The notes: generated by a model from the sequence alone, not told the origin. DNA of 64,000 nucleotides from Rutpela maculata (GCA_936432065.2 OW386287.2:91555688-91619687); one strand, 5' to 3'. Counted from the first letter of the stretch, positions 1 through 10,682 are shown. Made by a program: numbers and translations.

Positions 1-1389
1 AAACATGTAATTATATGTTTTTGAGTATGGGGAATTCAAAAATACACTAAAAAAAACATTGGTCAGGTTTTCTACTAAAAAATTGGAAAAAAGTGAAATC
101 TTTACTAACAGTACAGTAAGTGAAGCTTTTAAATCCCAGCCCGAAAACGATGTAATGAATTTTCAAATTTTTTTCTTCAACATATTTCATAAAGTATGTA
201 CATAAGAATCTATATTGTCATCTCTCCCGCTTTTTGGGTAGGGGTGGTTCCAACCTCTTCTTAGGGGTTGTCGCAAAAAAAACAAAAAACACACATAATC
301 TGATAGAGAATCAATTATAAGAAAGAAAGGTTTTATACACTTTTGTGTTAAATGCGTACTTTTCGTGCAAGTATACAGAATTAAAGCTGTTACGAAAACA
401 AATCAAATGGTTTTTTCTTTTTTTTCTCCGATGTTCAGTTTTTGGAAATATGGCATTTTCAAAATAGCGCCGAAACGTTCAGAAAAAACATACGACGTTA
501 AAATATAAAATTACTCAAAAACTACAACTATAAGGAAAAATGTTATTCTTGTAAAAAGTAAAGGTATTAAAATTTTCTTTCGATTGAGACATATTACGAT
601 CTTTTATAATGGAAACTAAAAAAGTTACGAACAAAAAAGTAGCGCATTTAAAAATTTAGGCGCCATTTTTTTTAGTCTTATTGCTCTAATTTCTTATTTA
701 TTCATTATATTTAAAAATCCTTCTAGATATTGTTAATGCATATTATTACTAACATGCTCAAATTTTTAAAAATTTTTAAAATAATTATTTTTCATTCTGT
801 ACCCATTTTCAATAATGAAAGTTTACATAATTTTTTGAAAAAAATCAAATTTTTCGAAATTGCTCGGAAAATATTAAAAAAAAATGGTAAGAGTACAAAA
901 ATGAAGCTTATAAAAAAAACGGAATAGTTCAGGTTTTTTTTATTTTCCTACGACAAACTGTTCCAGAGATATCAAAGTTTAAAGATGGCGCTTGATCGCA
1001 TATGCAAGAAAATTATGTATTTAAAATTGAAAAATCTCAAAAACTATAAGATCGATAAAAACATGATATAAGAATGAAATGAACCTTATAAAAAAATGAA
1101 GAGTTTGGGTTCTTATTTTTTTTCATAAGATAAACCGTTTCAGAGATATGACAGTTTGTACGCACATTTTAAATGTCTATAGTGGGCAGACAAGAGAGCA
1201 ATAGCCGTCTATTTGTTCGAAGAACACGCAGAAAAGGACGGGTTTCATTGCACTTTAACATGCTTAGAGTACAGAATAAAAATGTTATTTAATTAGTTTA
1301 CTTAATTGTATTAATTTTATTTATTTATAACAATCTGTATTTTTAATAAAATTAGACATATTTCTATACTCTTTTGTAACCATTATTTT
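1..1389. other. AT-rich non-coding sequence, part of a host intron
   Basis: No convincing gene is visible. The stretch is AT-rich with many A and T runs and short frames only. By position it falls in the intron downstream of coding exon 2 of the minus-strand sugar transporter gene at 13627-13725. Confidence 0.5.
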
Positions 1390-1730
1390 TTATAAATTAG
1401 ACATCGTAATCAGCGGCCTAAAAAACATAAGTATTTCGATTTTCATGAATTTATTTGTAACATTTGAAGAATTATTAATTTTTCAGTATTTACTATATTC
1501 GTCTTTCCTATGTTTTGACCTCATAATCATATTCAGCGACCTCAAAGATATAAGTATATTGCTTTTTGTGATTTTATTCCTAAGATTAGAAGACATTAAT
1601 TTTTCAGTATTTAAGGGTGATTTCATAAGTTTTGACCTCATATTCAAATTCAGCGACCTCAAAAACATAAGTGTATGGATTTTCGTTAATTTATTCGTAA
1701 AATTAGAAGAGTTATTATTTTTCAGGTTTC
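1390..1730. repeat. Three diverged tandem units of about 120 bp
   Basis: Units begin near 1411, 1534 and 1651, each with CAGCG(A/G)CCT followed by AAAAACATAAGT-like sequence and ending in ATTTTTCAG(T/G)(A/T)TT. Spacing is 123 and 117 bp. The reading frame across 1445-1867 is a by-product of this repeat. Confidence 0.75.
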
Positions 1731-1909
1731 GGCACCATATTGGCCGCCATCTTGAATATCTCACTTCCGGTCGGGATTTCGGTTTGGCAACCAGCAGATT
1801 CAGATTCAGCGGGGTCGAAATAGGGGAAAAAGACCATTTGCCAAAAAGTAATATGAAATGCTTCTAAAATTTCGCTTTTCTGAAAACTTGACTTAACTAT
1901 TTGAATTTG

Positions 1910-2045
1910 TAAGGGCCAGTTGTACAAACTAAGATGAGCCAAGTTCAGCTTAAAGCAAGATCAAAAGCCAAGGTTACGATTGTTACAATAATGGTAACCA
2001 TGGATTTTGATCTTGGTTCAACTTAGTTCGTACAACTGGCCCTTA
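1910..2045. mobile_element. Short palindromic MITE
   Basis: A 136-bp fold-back element. Arms begin TAAGGGCCAGTTGTAC and end in its reverse complement GTACAACTGGCCCTTA. TTTG flanks both sides (1906-1909 and 2046-2049) as a possible target duplication. It has no coding capacity. Confidence 0.8.
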
Positions 2046-2051
2046 TTTGTT

Positions 2052-2510
2052 AATTTTTACACCGATCTCAATATTAGGTAATAAAGTTCAATTAACTGGG
2101 CGACCGACGGTGAAATTTTATTTCATAATTTCTAGTGACCTTTTTTGTCGATTCAATTTCTTTAAAAAAAAAAATTTCACCCTTATTATTGGCCTCATTA
2201 TTTAGCTTCTCACAACAAGAGAAAATACCCGTCGTTTTGAATTTTTCAGCTTTAACGTCAGGCTCTTTATCAGAGAATCCTGAAATCTTCATGCAACGAA
2301 TTACAAATCTACAAAATATTGCAATCATGGAAGCCATATTGGATTTGCTATTTTGAATTCTTAACTTTTAACATGAGATTCGGTATCAGCAGCTCCGAAA
2401 ATCAATTTTAAAGCTGCTCATATCTAGCTTTATCCCTAGCGCATTCGCCAAATTATCGACTACAAAAAATCTTGTTTCCAATTTTTGCTCGAAATTCAAC
2501 TTGCTGGAGT
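2052..2510. repeat. Interspersed repeat, copy A
   Basis: Shares extended similarity with 29600-30010: the ACACCGA(T/C)CTCAA region, the AAATTTTATTTCATA block, and the CTAGCG..TTCGCCA..AAAAATCTTG block, in the same order. The palindromic part also appears at 6838-6892 and 10371-10485. It holds no intact gene and is probably a non-autonomous element or LINE remnant. Confidence 0.65.
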
Positions 2511-2520
2511 AGAATTTTAA

Positions 2521-2673
2521 GGGGTCTACACACAATATAACTTACTAGAACCAACCTTGTCGGTATGCTTTGAGGATTGCCGTACCGTCTCGTAAAAGTG
2601 AGTTGATACGGAAATCTTCAAAGCATACCAACAATGAGGTTGACTCCAGCAAATTGGAGCGTGTGTTGACCCC
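2521..2673. mobile_element. Short TIR element (MITE)
   Basis: Ends are GGGGTCTACACAC and GTGTGTTGACCCC. The arms extend inward over GGTATGCTTTGA and its inverse TCAAAGCATACC, giving a hairpin-forming 153-bp element with no coding capacity. Confidence 0.75.
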
Positions 2674-2889
2674 AATTCGATTAAAATAAGTAAACCTCGA
2701 TCAGACGAGACCCAACCGTGGGTTCAAGCAGCCTTTACACGAAGTGAACTTTTTCGTCAGTGGTTTGTAGGGAATTGATTGAGAAGGGTTCAGGGGCGGC
2801 TTAAGGGCCAAACTTAGGGTAAAGGAGGGCGCCAAACGGCAAAAGTATTGGTTATTTTTTCAAGGCGACAACATTTTTTTTTTTCAGAT

Positions 2890-3165
2890 TTTCACTAGCA
2901 GTCCTCCCTCAATGAGGTGATAATTTTTTTTTAATTTATACCCCCCCCTCCACGAGGCGATACAAATTTTCTTTCGAATTTCTATTTGCACTCCCCTCAC
3001 CTCCCATGAGACGATAATGGATTTCCAATAGCATCATCTCCATGAGGCGATAAAAAAAAATTTTTTTCGGATTTTTAAGAGCACCCTTTCCCATGAGGCG
3101 ATAAAATTTTTCAGATTTCTATTTGCACCACCCTCCTCCCCCAATCCCCCAATGGGGCGATAAAA
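2890..3165. repeat. Degenerate minisatellite with CATGAGGCGATAA core
   Basis: About five imperfect units of 50-65 bp. Each has a C-rich stretch, the core (C)ATGAGGCGATAA and an AT-rich run ending in TTTCAGATTTCTATTTGCA-like sequence. It creates the spurious minus-strand frame at 3034-3348. Confidence 0.7.
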
Positions 3166-3477
3166 AGTAGTGATCGCGAGTCCGAAGGGATATCCTTGTA
3201 CTTTAGTATGAAATACGTCCGTGACATTTCCGTGATTACCGGGAAAGGGGACCAAAAAGTGCTCCCGCCCGGGTGGAAAATTTACCTTGAGCCACCCCTG
3301 GACGGGATACTGGTATATATATATTTTTTTCTTCTCGTTTTTATTCACTCAATGATAATTCATTATATCTGGTTCATTATACATAATTCTTATTCTACGC
3401 TAATAGATCTTTCGACGCTTAAAATCATAATCACACTGTTCGCCGAGTCACAGTCCATCTCGTTACATTCATAATTA

Positions 3478-3547
3478 TCATCTTCATCGTCATTACCATC
3501 ATCACTAGAATTATCATCATTATCATCGTTACCATTATCATCAGACA
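3478..3547. repeat. Imperfect ATC microsatellite
   Basis: Repeated CATCAT/TATCAT trinucleotides with interruptions over about 70 bp. Confidence 0.7.
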
Positions 3548-3623
3548 TTATTATTTTTGGAATTAAATTTATACCGTACGAAAGCGTAGAAAGGCCATGC
3601 TATTTATATATTTTTTTCTAACT

Positions 3624-3770
3624 CGGAATTCAAAACTATATCTCGGAATTCACAATTGTAAGTCGGAATTCACAATTGTAAGTAGGAATTCACAATTGTA
3701 AGTAGAAATTCACAATTGTATCTCGGAATTCACAATTGTTAGGTCGGAATTCACAATTGGCAATTCGGAA
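3624..3770. repeat. Subterminal array of GGAATTCACAATTG units
   Basis: About seven units of roughly 19-20 bp (for example TCGGAATTCACAATTGTAAG) inside the left end of the 3577-6043 element. An inverted, shorter array lies at 5926-6000 in the right end. Such subterminal repeats are typical transposase-binding candidates; that role is inferred. Confidence 0.7.
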
Positions 3771-4272
3771 TTAATGGGAATTAAATAGTTCTACAAATAC
3801 TCAGAAACTATACTCGATGCACGTTTCGTCAACCATGTTGACACCATCTGGACGTGATTAAAACTGAAGTAAATTTAAGAATATATTTTATTTATACCAA
3901 ACTAGTGCCATGGTTCAACAAATTCAACCAATCACGTCTACACTCTGTCTCGACTCGACTTTACAAACCACCACCTACTAACCAATAAAGCGAAATATTT
4001 GGGATAAGGCTTTTGTCACTGTAAAAAGAGTATCTTTTTACATTTTGCAATTTCTATACTTTCTAAAGCATCTTGCTGTCTTTAATTTATTACATTTCTA
4101 GTTAACCTTCGGTTATTTATCATAGGGAACTTAAAGCATAAAATTGGATCAAACGAAAAGTCCGAGATTTATAGAAGTCAGTTGTAAGGATTATAATTTG
4201 AAAAATGTTGGACTAGCGAAACGTCCTAGTATAACTAAATTCAAGGACTATATTATGACCCATCTCAAGAAT

Positions 4273-5605
4273 TAGGGATTGCAATTTACCGGAAGTTTTA
4301 ATAACCGGTAAATCGGTAAATAAAAATGTAAATAACCGGTTAACCGGTATTTACCGGTAATTTTTAGAATGAATGATTAGGGTGGCGAAAATGGCAATTG
4401 TCTTTTTCCATGTAGAAAATTATCTAAATTTTTATATACATATAATTAATAAAATGAACAAACAAAAGGTTTTTTTATGTAAATAACAAAAATATCGACT
4501 TAAATAACAAAAATTATAAACATAAACTCAAATAGGGCATTTACTGAATACCTAATATAAAGATACAATATATTTTTTAAAATAGCCCGTTAAAAGGGTT
4601 AGTTTTTCAAAGCTGTTAGTCGTCCGATATTTGTGCATAGAATACCACCAGCTGAAGATACCCTTCCTCAATCGAGATTGGTAGGTCGATAAGTTAATAA
4701 GAATTAGTAATAACATACTTCTAAATGTTGTCCACGGATATTTGCGGCAGTGAAATATTCAATTTCCTGTCGCAAGATATTGTCAATGTCTCTCTTACTT
4801 GTATTTCTTAGGGCTTGGTGTTTGGGTTTTACTTTTTATAATATTATTTATTTATTGTTAAAAGAGCTCAGTGTTGGGACAGTGGGCCCATGACATTTCG
4901 CCGCCGCCGGTTCGCCGCGGCCTTTTTGCCGTGGCCGTTTCACCGCCAAACCCTTCCGCCACCAGCCGTTTCGCCACTAATCCATTTCGCCACCAATTAT
5001 ATCAAAGAAATATCTTAAGCTAACCTCACATAAATTCATCCATCTTAAACTAACCTCACATGAAAAATTCAACCCTAACGTAAGGGGAAAAACCATCGTT
5101 AGAAAACTTTTCGCAGCCACGCTTACTTAAAAATCAGAATTCCATTGCTTTGCAACTGATGGTAAAATGAAACCATCGTTTGAAAACTTTTCACAATCAC
5201 GCTTACTTACGATTCGGGATTCAGGAAAGTATTTATCTTCGACAATTCTTTGACGTATGCTGTCACTTTTCGCCAGCAAACTGGACCAGTGGCTAAATGG
5301 ATTGGTGGTGAAACGACTGGTGGCGAAAAGGTCTGGCGGTGAAACGGCCACGACAAAACGGCCGCGGCGAACCGGCGCGGCGGCGGTGAAACGTCCCATT
5401 CCGGGGACAGTCACTCTGTATTTAGTGAATACTAGTCACTAACATAAATAGAAACCTTGAATACGTGACATATCGTAAGTTCAGAATTTACCGAAATAAC
5501 CGGTAAAAAAATTAAAATAACCGGTAATTATCGTCATGTGTTTTTGTCCTGTTAACCGGTTAACCGGTTAACCGGTTAACCGGCTAACCGGTATTGCAAT
5601 CCCTA
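4273..5605. mobile_element. Non-autonomous hAT-like element with perfect 8-bp TSD
   Basis: Ends TAGGGATTGCAAT and ATTGCAATCCCTA. Flanked by the perfect 8-bp direct repeat TCAAGAAT at 4265-4272 and 5606-5613, the hAT hallmark. Both ends carry tandem subterminal ACCGGTTA-type motifs (4290-4365 and 5485-5592). No transposase frame remains. It sits inside the 3577-6043 element and contains the fold-back at 4886-5404. Confidence 0.88.
4886..5404. mobile_element. GC-rich fold-back element nested in the hAT-like element
   Basis: Arms of about 120 bp are inverted copies: TTTCGCCGCCGCCGG with GTTCGCCGCGGCC on the left, and CGGCGGCGGTGAAACG preceded by GGCCGCGGCGAAC on the right. The arms are conspicuously GC-rich against AT-rich surroundings. 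The interior has a direct repeat CATCGTT(A/T)GAAAACTTTTC near 5094 and 5174. The small frames here are arm artefacts. Outer ends are approximate. Confidence 0.75.
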
Positions 5606-6199
5606 TCAAGAATGGAAAAACTGAATAATTTAATGTTGCCCAGCTCAGCATAACAATCATGGGATAGAGATCAACAACTTAAGGTTAATTCGGAACATTA
5701 GAAATAAATCCAGATACTCTGGACACCTGCCGAAGCGGCAGGACTCCTTTAACTTAAACAGAGTTCCCTTCACCAGCATTTGTTGCAAGCACACTGCGTA
5801 TCTAGTAATAATGGTAATATCATTCAGAACGCACATCATGATCGGAGAATTAGGAAACCAAGAGGAATACAACAAAATTGCATATATTATCTGCCATTCC
5901 TCTATATTATTACTTCTTTAGTAATTCCGATTTAACAATTGTGATTTGTGAATTCCGAGATGCAGTTGTGAATTCTGACTTACAGTTGTGAATTGCGAGT
6001 TAAAGAAAATATATTAATGGCATGGCCTTTCTACGCTTTCGTAATACTGTAATCAAGATTATAATTTCGTGATTTTTCGGTACTGGGGGTAGTTTCAACC
6101 CCCGAGGATGGGTTGGTGGGTGGTTGGGGGTGATAAATATTTATTTATTTTATTCGAATTGACAAAAAGAACTGATCCGATAAGCCTTCGCAAGCATAG

Positions 6200-6403
6200 C
6201 ATCGGAAAATAGGAAAAAAAAGATGTGGTTTTTCCGGTTTAGGTGAAGTGTAGATGGTGGTGGATAGTGGATAAAGGGTTGGTCAGAAAATACTGTCACC
6301 ATTGTGTTCTCCGCCTTCGAAAAGGGTGGGGGGAGATGTCTTGCGGTCCAGTCGCTGAACTTTTGGGCTTTTTGTCATTTTCCGGTTTACCTCAAGGGTC
6401 TAA
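6200..6403 (+). mobile_element. Solo end of the 640-bp TIR element family
   Basis: Matches the right half of the element at 22944-23582: GTGGTTTTTCCGGTTTAG, then GTGTTC(T/C)CCGCC, TCTTGCGGTCC(A/G)GTCGC and GAACTTTTGGGCTTTTTG in the same order, ending in CTCAAGGG. The left half is missing. Confidence 0.65.
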
Positions 6404-6837
6404 TGTTTATCAAGAGAGGTTTACTAAAGTGCCTCAATAATTTGATTTAAAAAATGCACACATTTATTTGAACGACTAGGTAGAGTCAACAAAAATGAAT
6501 TAATCTTAGACGTATATTACATCCTTGAAATACTTAAATCCGAATATTATTATGTTACTGCTTCAAAGAATTGTTTTATAAAAATTAATCATTGTATTTT
6601 CTTTTGTTAACCTATATAAATAAATAAATATTCTATTGTGTTCTATAAACATAATGTTAACAAAAAGCATCTTCTGAAATAATAAAATGAAATAGGGTGG
6701 ACATTTTCTAGTCAAAATAAAAATTCAAATCAACTTCTGGTCATACCTCGAGACAAGATTTTTTCATACAAGATGTCGAGGTAGAGAAGGAATTTTAAAA
6801 AATATTGAAAAAAAAAAAATTGAACCGCATTCAAAAA
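6404..6837. other. AT-rich sequence, nothing recognised
   Basis: Low-complexity A- and T-rich sequence. There is no reading frame, repeat or RNA gene I can support. Confidence 0.4.
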
Positions 6838-6892
6838 AGAACACCAAAAATTATGGAAAAAAATTTCACCGTCGCCCAGTTAATTGAACTTT
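6838..6892 (-). repeat. Left part of an interspersed repeat split by the 6897-10366 element
   Basis: Reads CGTCGCCCAGTTAATTGAAC then TTTATTA, the inverse of copy A near 2090-2120. Its continuation CCTAATATTGATATTG is found at 10371, beyond the inserted element. Confidence 0.7.
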
Positions 6893-7644
6893 ATTAGTAT
6901 AGTGACTTGCGTCTCGAAAATGCCTCCATACTTCCACTTTTGAGTAATAGCAAATCCTTTTAACCATGAATAAATCTAGTCAAAATAAGTAGAAATTCGA
7001 ACAGTATACCTCGAGAAATCATGCCTGCTCCCCCTATCCCCCTCAAAGGGGCTACCTGTATCTGCCTATATATATATTTTTTTTCTCAAAAACGGTAGGA
7101 GATAGAGGAATGATCTTGGCGCCATTCGATAGAGTATAAAATTTTGCATAAGACCTTTATTTTGCTTTTTGCTATTTTCTTTTTTTTAAGACCCCACAGC
7201 AAAAAAGAAGGAGGAGCCTTCCAACAACGACACATGATTGGCTATATTTCTAAAACAGCCCAATAAATCAATATTCTACAAGATATAAAAAATAAATACC
7301 ATTATTTTTTATATCGATTAGTACATTATTTGTGTGTGTTATTTGTTTAAATAAAGCTGTCAGTGGCGTACAAAAAGAAAGCTTCACATGTGCATAAAGA
7401 ATTTATTAAAAATAATTTATTATTATTATATTACAACCCGCAAAAGACATTGAAATTTGCTTGTAATTATCAAGTAATTATTCAAAAAAAGTTGAGGTTG
7501 CGCGTTCTTCGTTGAAATCAAAACGATAACAAAAAAAAATTATTTATGGTTTTAAAAAGTTAATAATTCTTAATTTATGTAAAAAAAGTAAATGTATTAA
7601 AAACTAAAAGTTTAGAATTATTTTCAAAATATTTTTAGAATAAA

Positions 7645-9653
7645 ATGGATGGTATTTGTGTATTATGCAAAAAGAAAACTGCTGAAAAATTAATTTACCC
7701 GGCAAAATCAAAAGTTCCTTCGAATTCTTAATTGCGCAAAATATTTTAAAATTTTACGAAATACATCAACTACCATTGGTAAATATTACAGAAATCGATG
7801 ATGGAGACGGTATTGAGAACTATTTTAAAACCCAGTGTAAGCTGTCATAAGACCTGTGCCAATTTGTTTAGCAATTTAAACTTGAAAAGACAATTAAAAC
7901 AAGTCAATGAAGAAATATCAGCAGATCTAGAAGGTAAGCTACAAGTACCCACGATATTAAACATAAATGGCTTTTTTTTGTGATAACACAGAAAAGTAAA
8001 TAGTTGACATAAACTTGAAACTTTAAGTGCAAGCTCCAAGATTAGAGAAATCGCAAGTCTAATTCAGGATCAAAACGTCTTACTAAAAATTAACAATGAA
8101 TCTGATTTAGTAGCTGCTGATTTCCAATATCATTTACCCTGCTTGTGAACATTTTATCGCCGCTGTCCTAAAAATACTGGCGGCAATAATTGTGGGAAAC
8201 CCACTTGTGATTCTGGGGCGAGCGTAGAGGCGACTTCAGTCGATATTCCGTTGAAGCAACGTCGAGCGCGGTTAGTACTTGGATGGGATCTTGGGAAATA
8301 CGGCGTTCTCGTCCCACCTTCTAGCGGCTTGTATATCAGTGTATACGCGGAAGTTACGTAATTTCATCCTTCGGAGGGGATGTAAAGCAGGCGGTCCCTT
8401 GTCTATTAAATGTTAGGCAAGTAAAAAGATCCCTACTCTTCTTAAGGGAAGAGGTTCGGCAAAAGTTCCAGGTTGGGAGTAGCTCGTCTCCTGGCGTCGG
8501 TGATAGGCCCTGGTAGCGGAAATAGGCCGACGTTAAATAAATACATTAAAAAAAAATTTGTGATTCTCTTGAATTGATAGTTCTCAGTATGGTTATCGAT
8601 TACATCACTGACAAAACTGAAAATAACGACGCTGCAAAGTTTTATCTCAAAGATATTGTTAAAATATATATCGATAACTTAAAATCGATCAAAAGAACAG
8701 ATATCAATTTGATATGAATTGCATAAAAATTAAAAACCGTTTGTTAAAGTTAATACCTCATCTTCAGGAAGGAAAACAAGGTAAACATGTCATACTTTTT
8801 TCCCTCAGAACATACCAAAAGCTTTAAGGCTCTATGGTGACTTTAATAATGACGAGGAAGTTCTAAGTTTATCTAAATCTGCAAATATATTAAGAAAGCG
8901 AATGCAGGGAAAAAAATATAAATTCTCAGGAAGTCTTTTAGACAACACCGAAGAAAAATCAGATGAAATTGTGCCAAGGGAATTATCATACTTCTTAACT
9001 TTACTTCTAAGAGGTTCTGGTCCAAAAGAAGATGGGTTTCAAAAACATAATGCTCTTAATACATTGTCGCAATTGATACTATTTAATGTTACCTGTAAAA
9101 CATGTAAACACAGTTCTTCAAATTCGATAACACGACATTATAAGGAATATCCACTACCTATTTATATAGCTACTAAACTTTATTCACAAACGCGACAAAA
9201 AAAATTGATTGACACCTTTCATAATTTGGGACTATGTGTTTCTTACAAACGGTTATTAAGCATTACTACTTAATTGACAAACAGTATTATTCATTTTTAC
9301 GAACAAGGGCACTGTGTAGTTTATCCCCTAATCTGTTCAAAAACATATTTACTACTTTAGCAGTTGATGCTGTGGATTATAATCCCTCTGCAACCTCGGC
9401 GAAAACTTCATTTCATGGTACAGCTATTTCTGTACAACAGCATCCTACGAAGGAAAATCCAGGTGAAAGAACTGGTTACAATTTTAACTTGGAAACGTCT
9501 TGTACACTAACAGTAAATTCATTGCCTGATTTTTATTCAATTGTACCTGTTTATGAACTTAAAAATAAAAATATATTTTTGGAAACACCATCTATACACG
9601 CTACTGGTGACTTTATTGAAATAAATAATATTTTTAAATTATATACCAATTGA
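7645..9653 (+). pseudogene. Degenerate N-terminal part of an uncharacterised transposon-type protein
   Basis: Starts at ATG 7645 as MDGICVLCKKKTAEKL, then several stops and frameshifts. A second zinc-ligand-like segment reads CHKTCANLFSNLNLKR (near 7843). After the SINE at 8215-8557 the frame resumes with FYLKDIVKIY. At 8830-9270 it reads LYGDFNNDEEVLSL, then VPRELSYFLTLLLRGSGP, KEYPLPIYIATKLYS and DTFHNLGLCVSYKRLLSI. At 9360-9653 it reads DAVDYNPSATSAK and SFHGTAISVQQHP. From memory, this order (CxxC start, H-x2-C segment, LP.YI..KLYS.TR, NPS..TA..SFHGTAIS) is shared by a large family of uncharacterised metazoan proteins. It is not expressible as it stands: at least four frame breaks plus the SINE. 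The C-terminal half is absent here; a corresponding piece lies at 14535-15044. Confidence 0.75.
8215..8557 (+). mobile_element. 5S-rRNA-derived SINE (SINE3 type)
   Basis: Flanked by the perfect 10-bp duplication TTGTGATTCT (8205-8214 and 8558-8567), with an A-rich 3' tail. The 5' part matches the internal promoter region of 5S rRNA: GCGCGGTTAGTACTTGGATG followed by TTGGGAAATAC. The 3' body is unrelated to 5S and differs from the SINE at 12738. It is inserted in the transposon gene at 7645-9653, so it is younger than that element. Confidence 0.88.
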
Positions 9654-9889
9654 CAGAAAAGTTAATAATGCAGTTTTTTTTATGTAGTTCCTAATTTAGT
9701 GTGTCGTTTGTGTGACAGCCAAAAACTTTTTATAGCTAGAATGCCCTCACCATATTTTTTTGCTAAGGGGTTTTGTATAATGTTGTTTGCATATAATTCT
9801 GAAAAGGTACAATCAATATTTTCGCAGTTTGTAACAACAACAATAATAAATTATTTTAAATAAATTCATTATGTGCAGCTTTCTCTCTG
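9654..9889. other. Interior of the long-TIR element, no gene
   Basis: AT-rich sequence between the last readable frame and the right inverted arm. The missing C-terminal coding region would be expected here, so an internal deletion is likely. Confidence 0.4.
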
Positions 9890-10370
9890 TACGCCACTGA
9901 CGGCTTTATTTAAACAAATAATATATACAAATAATATACCAATCGATAGAAAAAATAATGGTCTTTATTTTTTATATCTTGTAGAATTTTGATTTATTGG
10001 GCTGTTTTAGAGATATAGTCAAACATGTGTCGTTGTTGGAAGGCTCCTCCCCTTTTTTTGGCTGTGGGGCCTTAAAAAAAAAGAAAATAGGAAAAAGCGA
10101 AAGAAAAGTCTTATGCAAAATTTTATACTCTAACGAATGGCGCCAAGATCATTGCTCTAGCTCCTACCGTTTTTGAGAAAAAAATATATATAGGCAGATA
10201 CAGGTAGCCCCTTTGAGGAGGGGGGGGGGGGGCAGGGGGAGCAGGCATGATTTCTCGAGGTGGGTCTGTTCGAAAATCTACTTATTTTGACTAGTTCTAT
10301 TCATGGTTAAAAGGATTTGCTATTACTCAAAAGTGAAAGTATCAAACACCTAAGTCACTAAGCTATATTA

Positions 10371-10510
10371 CCTAATATTGATATTGCAGTCGGTTAAAAA
10401 TAAGTTTGGATTCATTGTTAACTTTACACTGCCCTCAATATTGATATTAGGTAAGAAGGTTCAATTAATTGGGCGACGCACTGTGGTTCAAAGTGAAGAT
10501 ATACAGAATC
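10371..10510. repeat. Continuation of the split interspersed repeat
   Basis: Begins CCTAATATTGATATTG, has the AGTCGGTTAAAAATA motif also at 29635, then an inverted copy of its own start (ATATTGATATTAGGTAAG, TTCAATTAATTGGGCGAC). With 6838-6892 it forms one palindromic repeat copy. Confidence 0.65.
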
Positions 10511-10682
10511 GGCAAATGCAGTTTTCTATATCCTGTGATAAACGAGAGCAAGAAAGAAAATACAGAAATTAGGAAAAGTAAGACGAATGTACTGCTCCTA
10601 GCACGTTACACACTTCGTGAAATCTTATTTTCATCACCTTGTCCTTGTCGTGTGTTAACGTAGGACATCGGGGATCTATGTC

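Larger units (their letters stand above)
3577..6043. mobile_element. 2.5-kb TIR element, non-autonomous, host of nested insertions
   Basis: Left end TACGAAAGCGTAGAAAGGCC and its inverse GGCCTTTCTACGCTTTCGTA at the right. Arms continue inward over arrays of GGAATTCACAATTG-like units (3624-3770 left, 5926-6000 right). Flanks ATACCG (left) and ATACTG (right) could be a 6-bp target duplication with one mismatch. No transposase is visible. About half the length is a later hAT-like insertion at 4273-5605. Confidence 0.75.
6897..10366. mobile_element. 3.5-kb DNA transposon with long TIRs and a degenerate Cys-rich gene (Academ-like?)
   Basis: Inverted arms of about 450 bp: 6897-7350 on the left, 9890-10366 on the right. 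Shared inverted blocks include CTCGAGAAATCATGCCTGCT, GGGGCTACCTGTATCTGCC and ACACATGATTGGCTAT (diverged). Flanking ATTA at 6893-6896 and 10367-10370 is a candidate 4-bp target duplication. Comparing with the uninterrupted repeat at 2088-2100 gives the empty site TTTATTACCTAAT, which supports these ends. The interior carries a broken gene (7645-9653) and a 5S-type SINE (8215-8557). The gene family, TSD length and Cys-rich start together suggest the Academ superfamily, by inference. Confidence 0.82.

Noticed and set aside
1445..1867. 140-codon Phe/Leu-rich frame that looks like a membrane protein
   Set aside because: It is a translation of the 120-bp tandem repeat at 1390-1730; hydrophobicity comes from T-rich DNA.
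5127..5442. Arg/Ala-rich frames on both strands
   Set aside because: They are translations of the GC-rich fold-back arm at 4886-5404.
8215..8557. Functional 5S rRNA gene
   Set aside because: Only the internal promoter region matches. The flanks are a SINE body with an A-rich tail and TSD.
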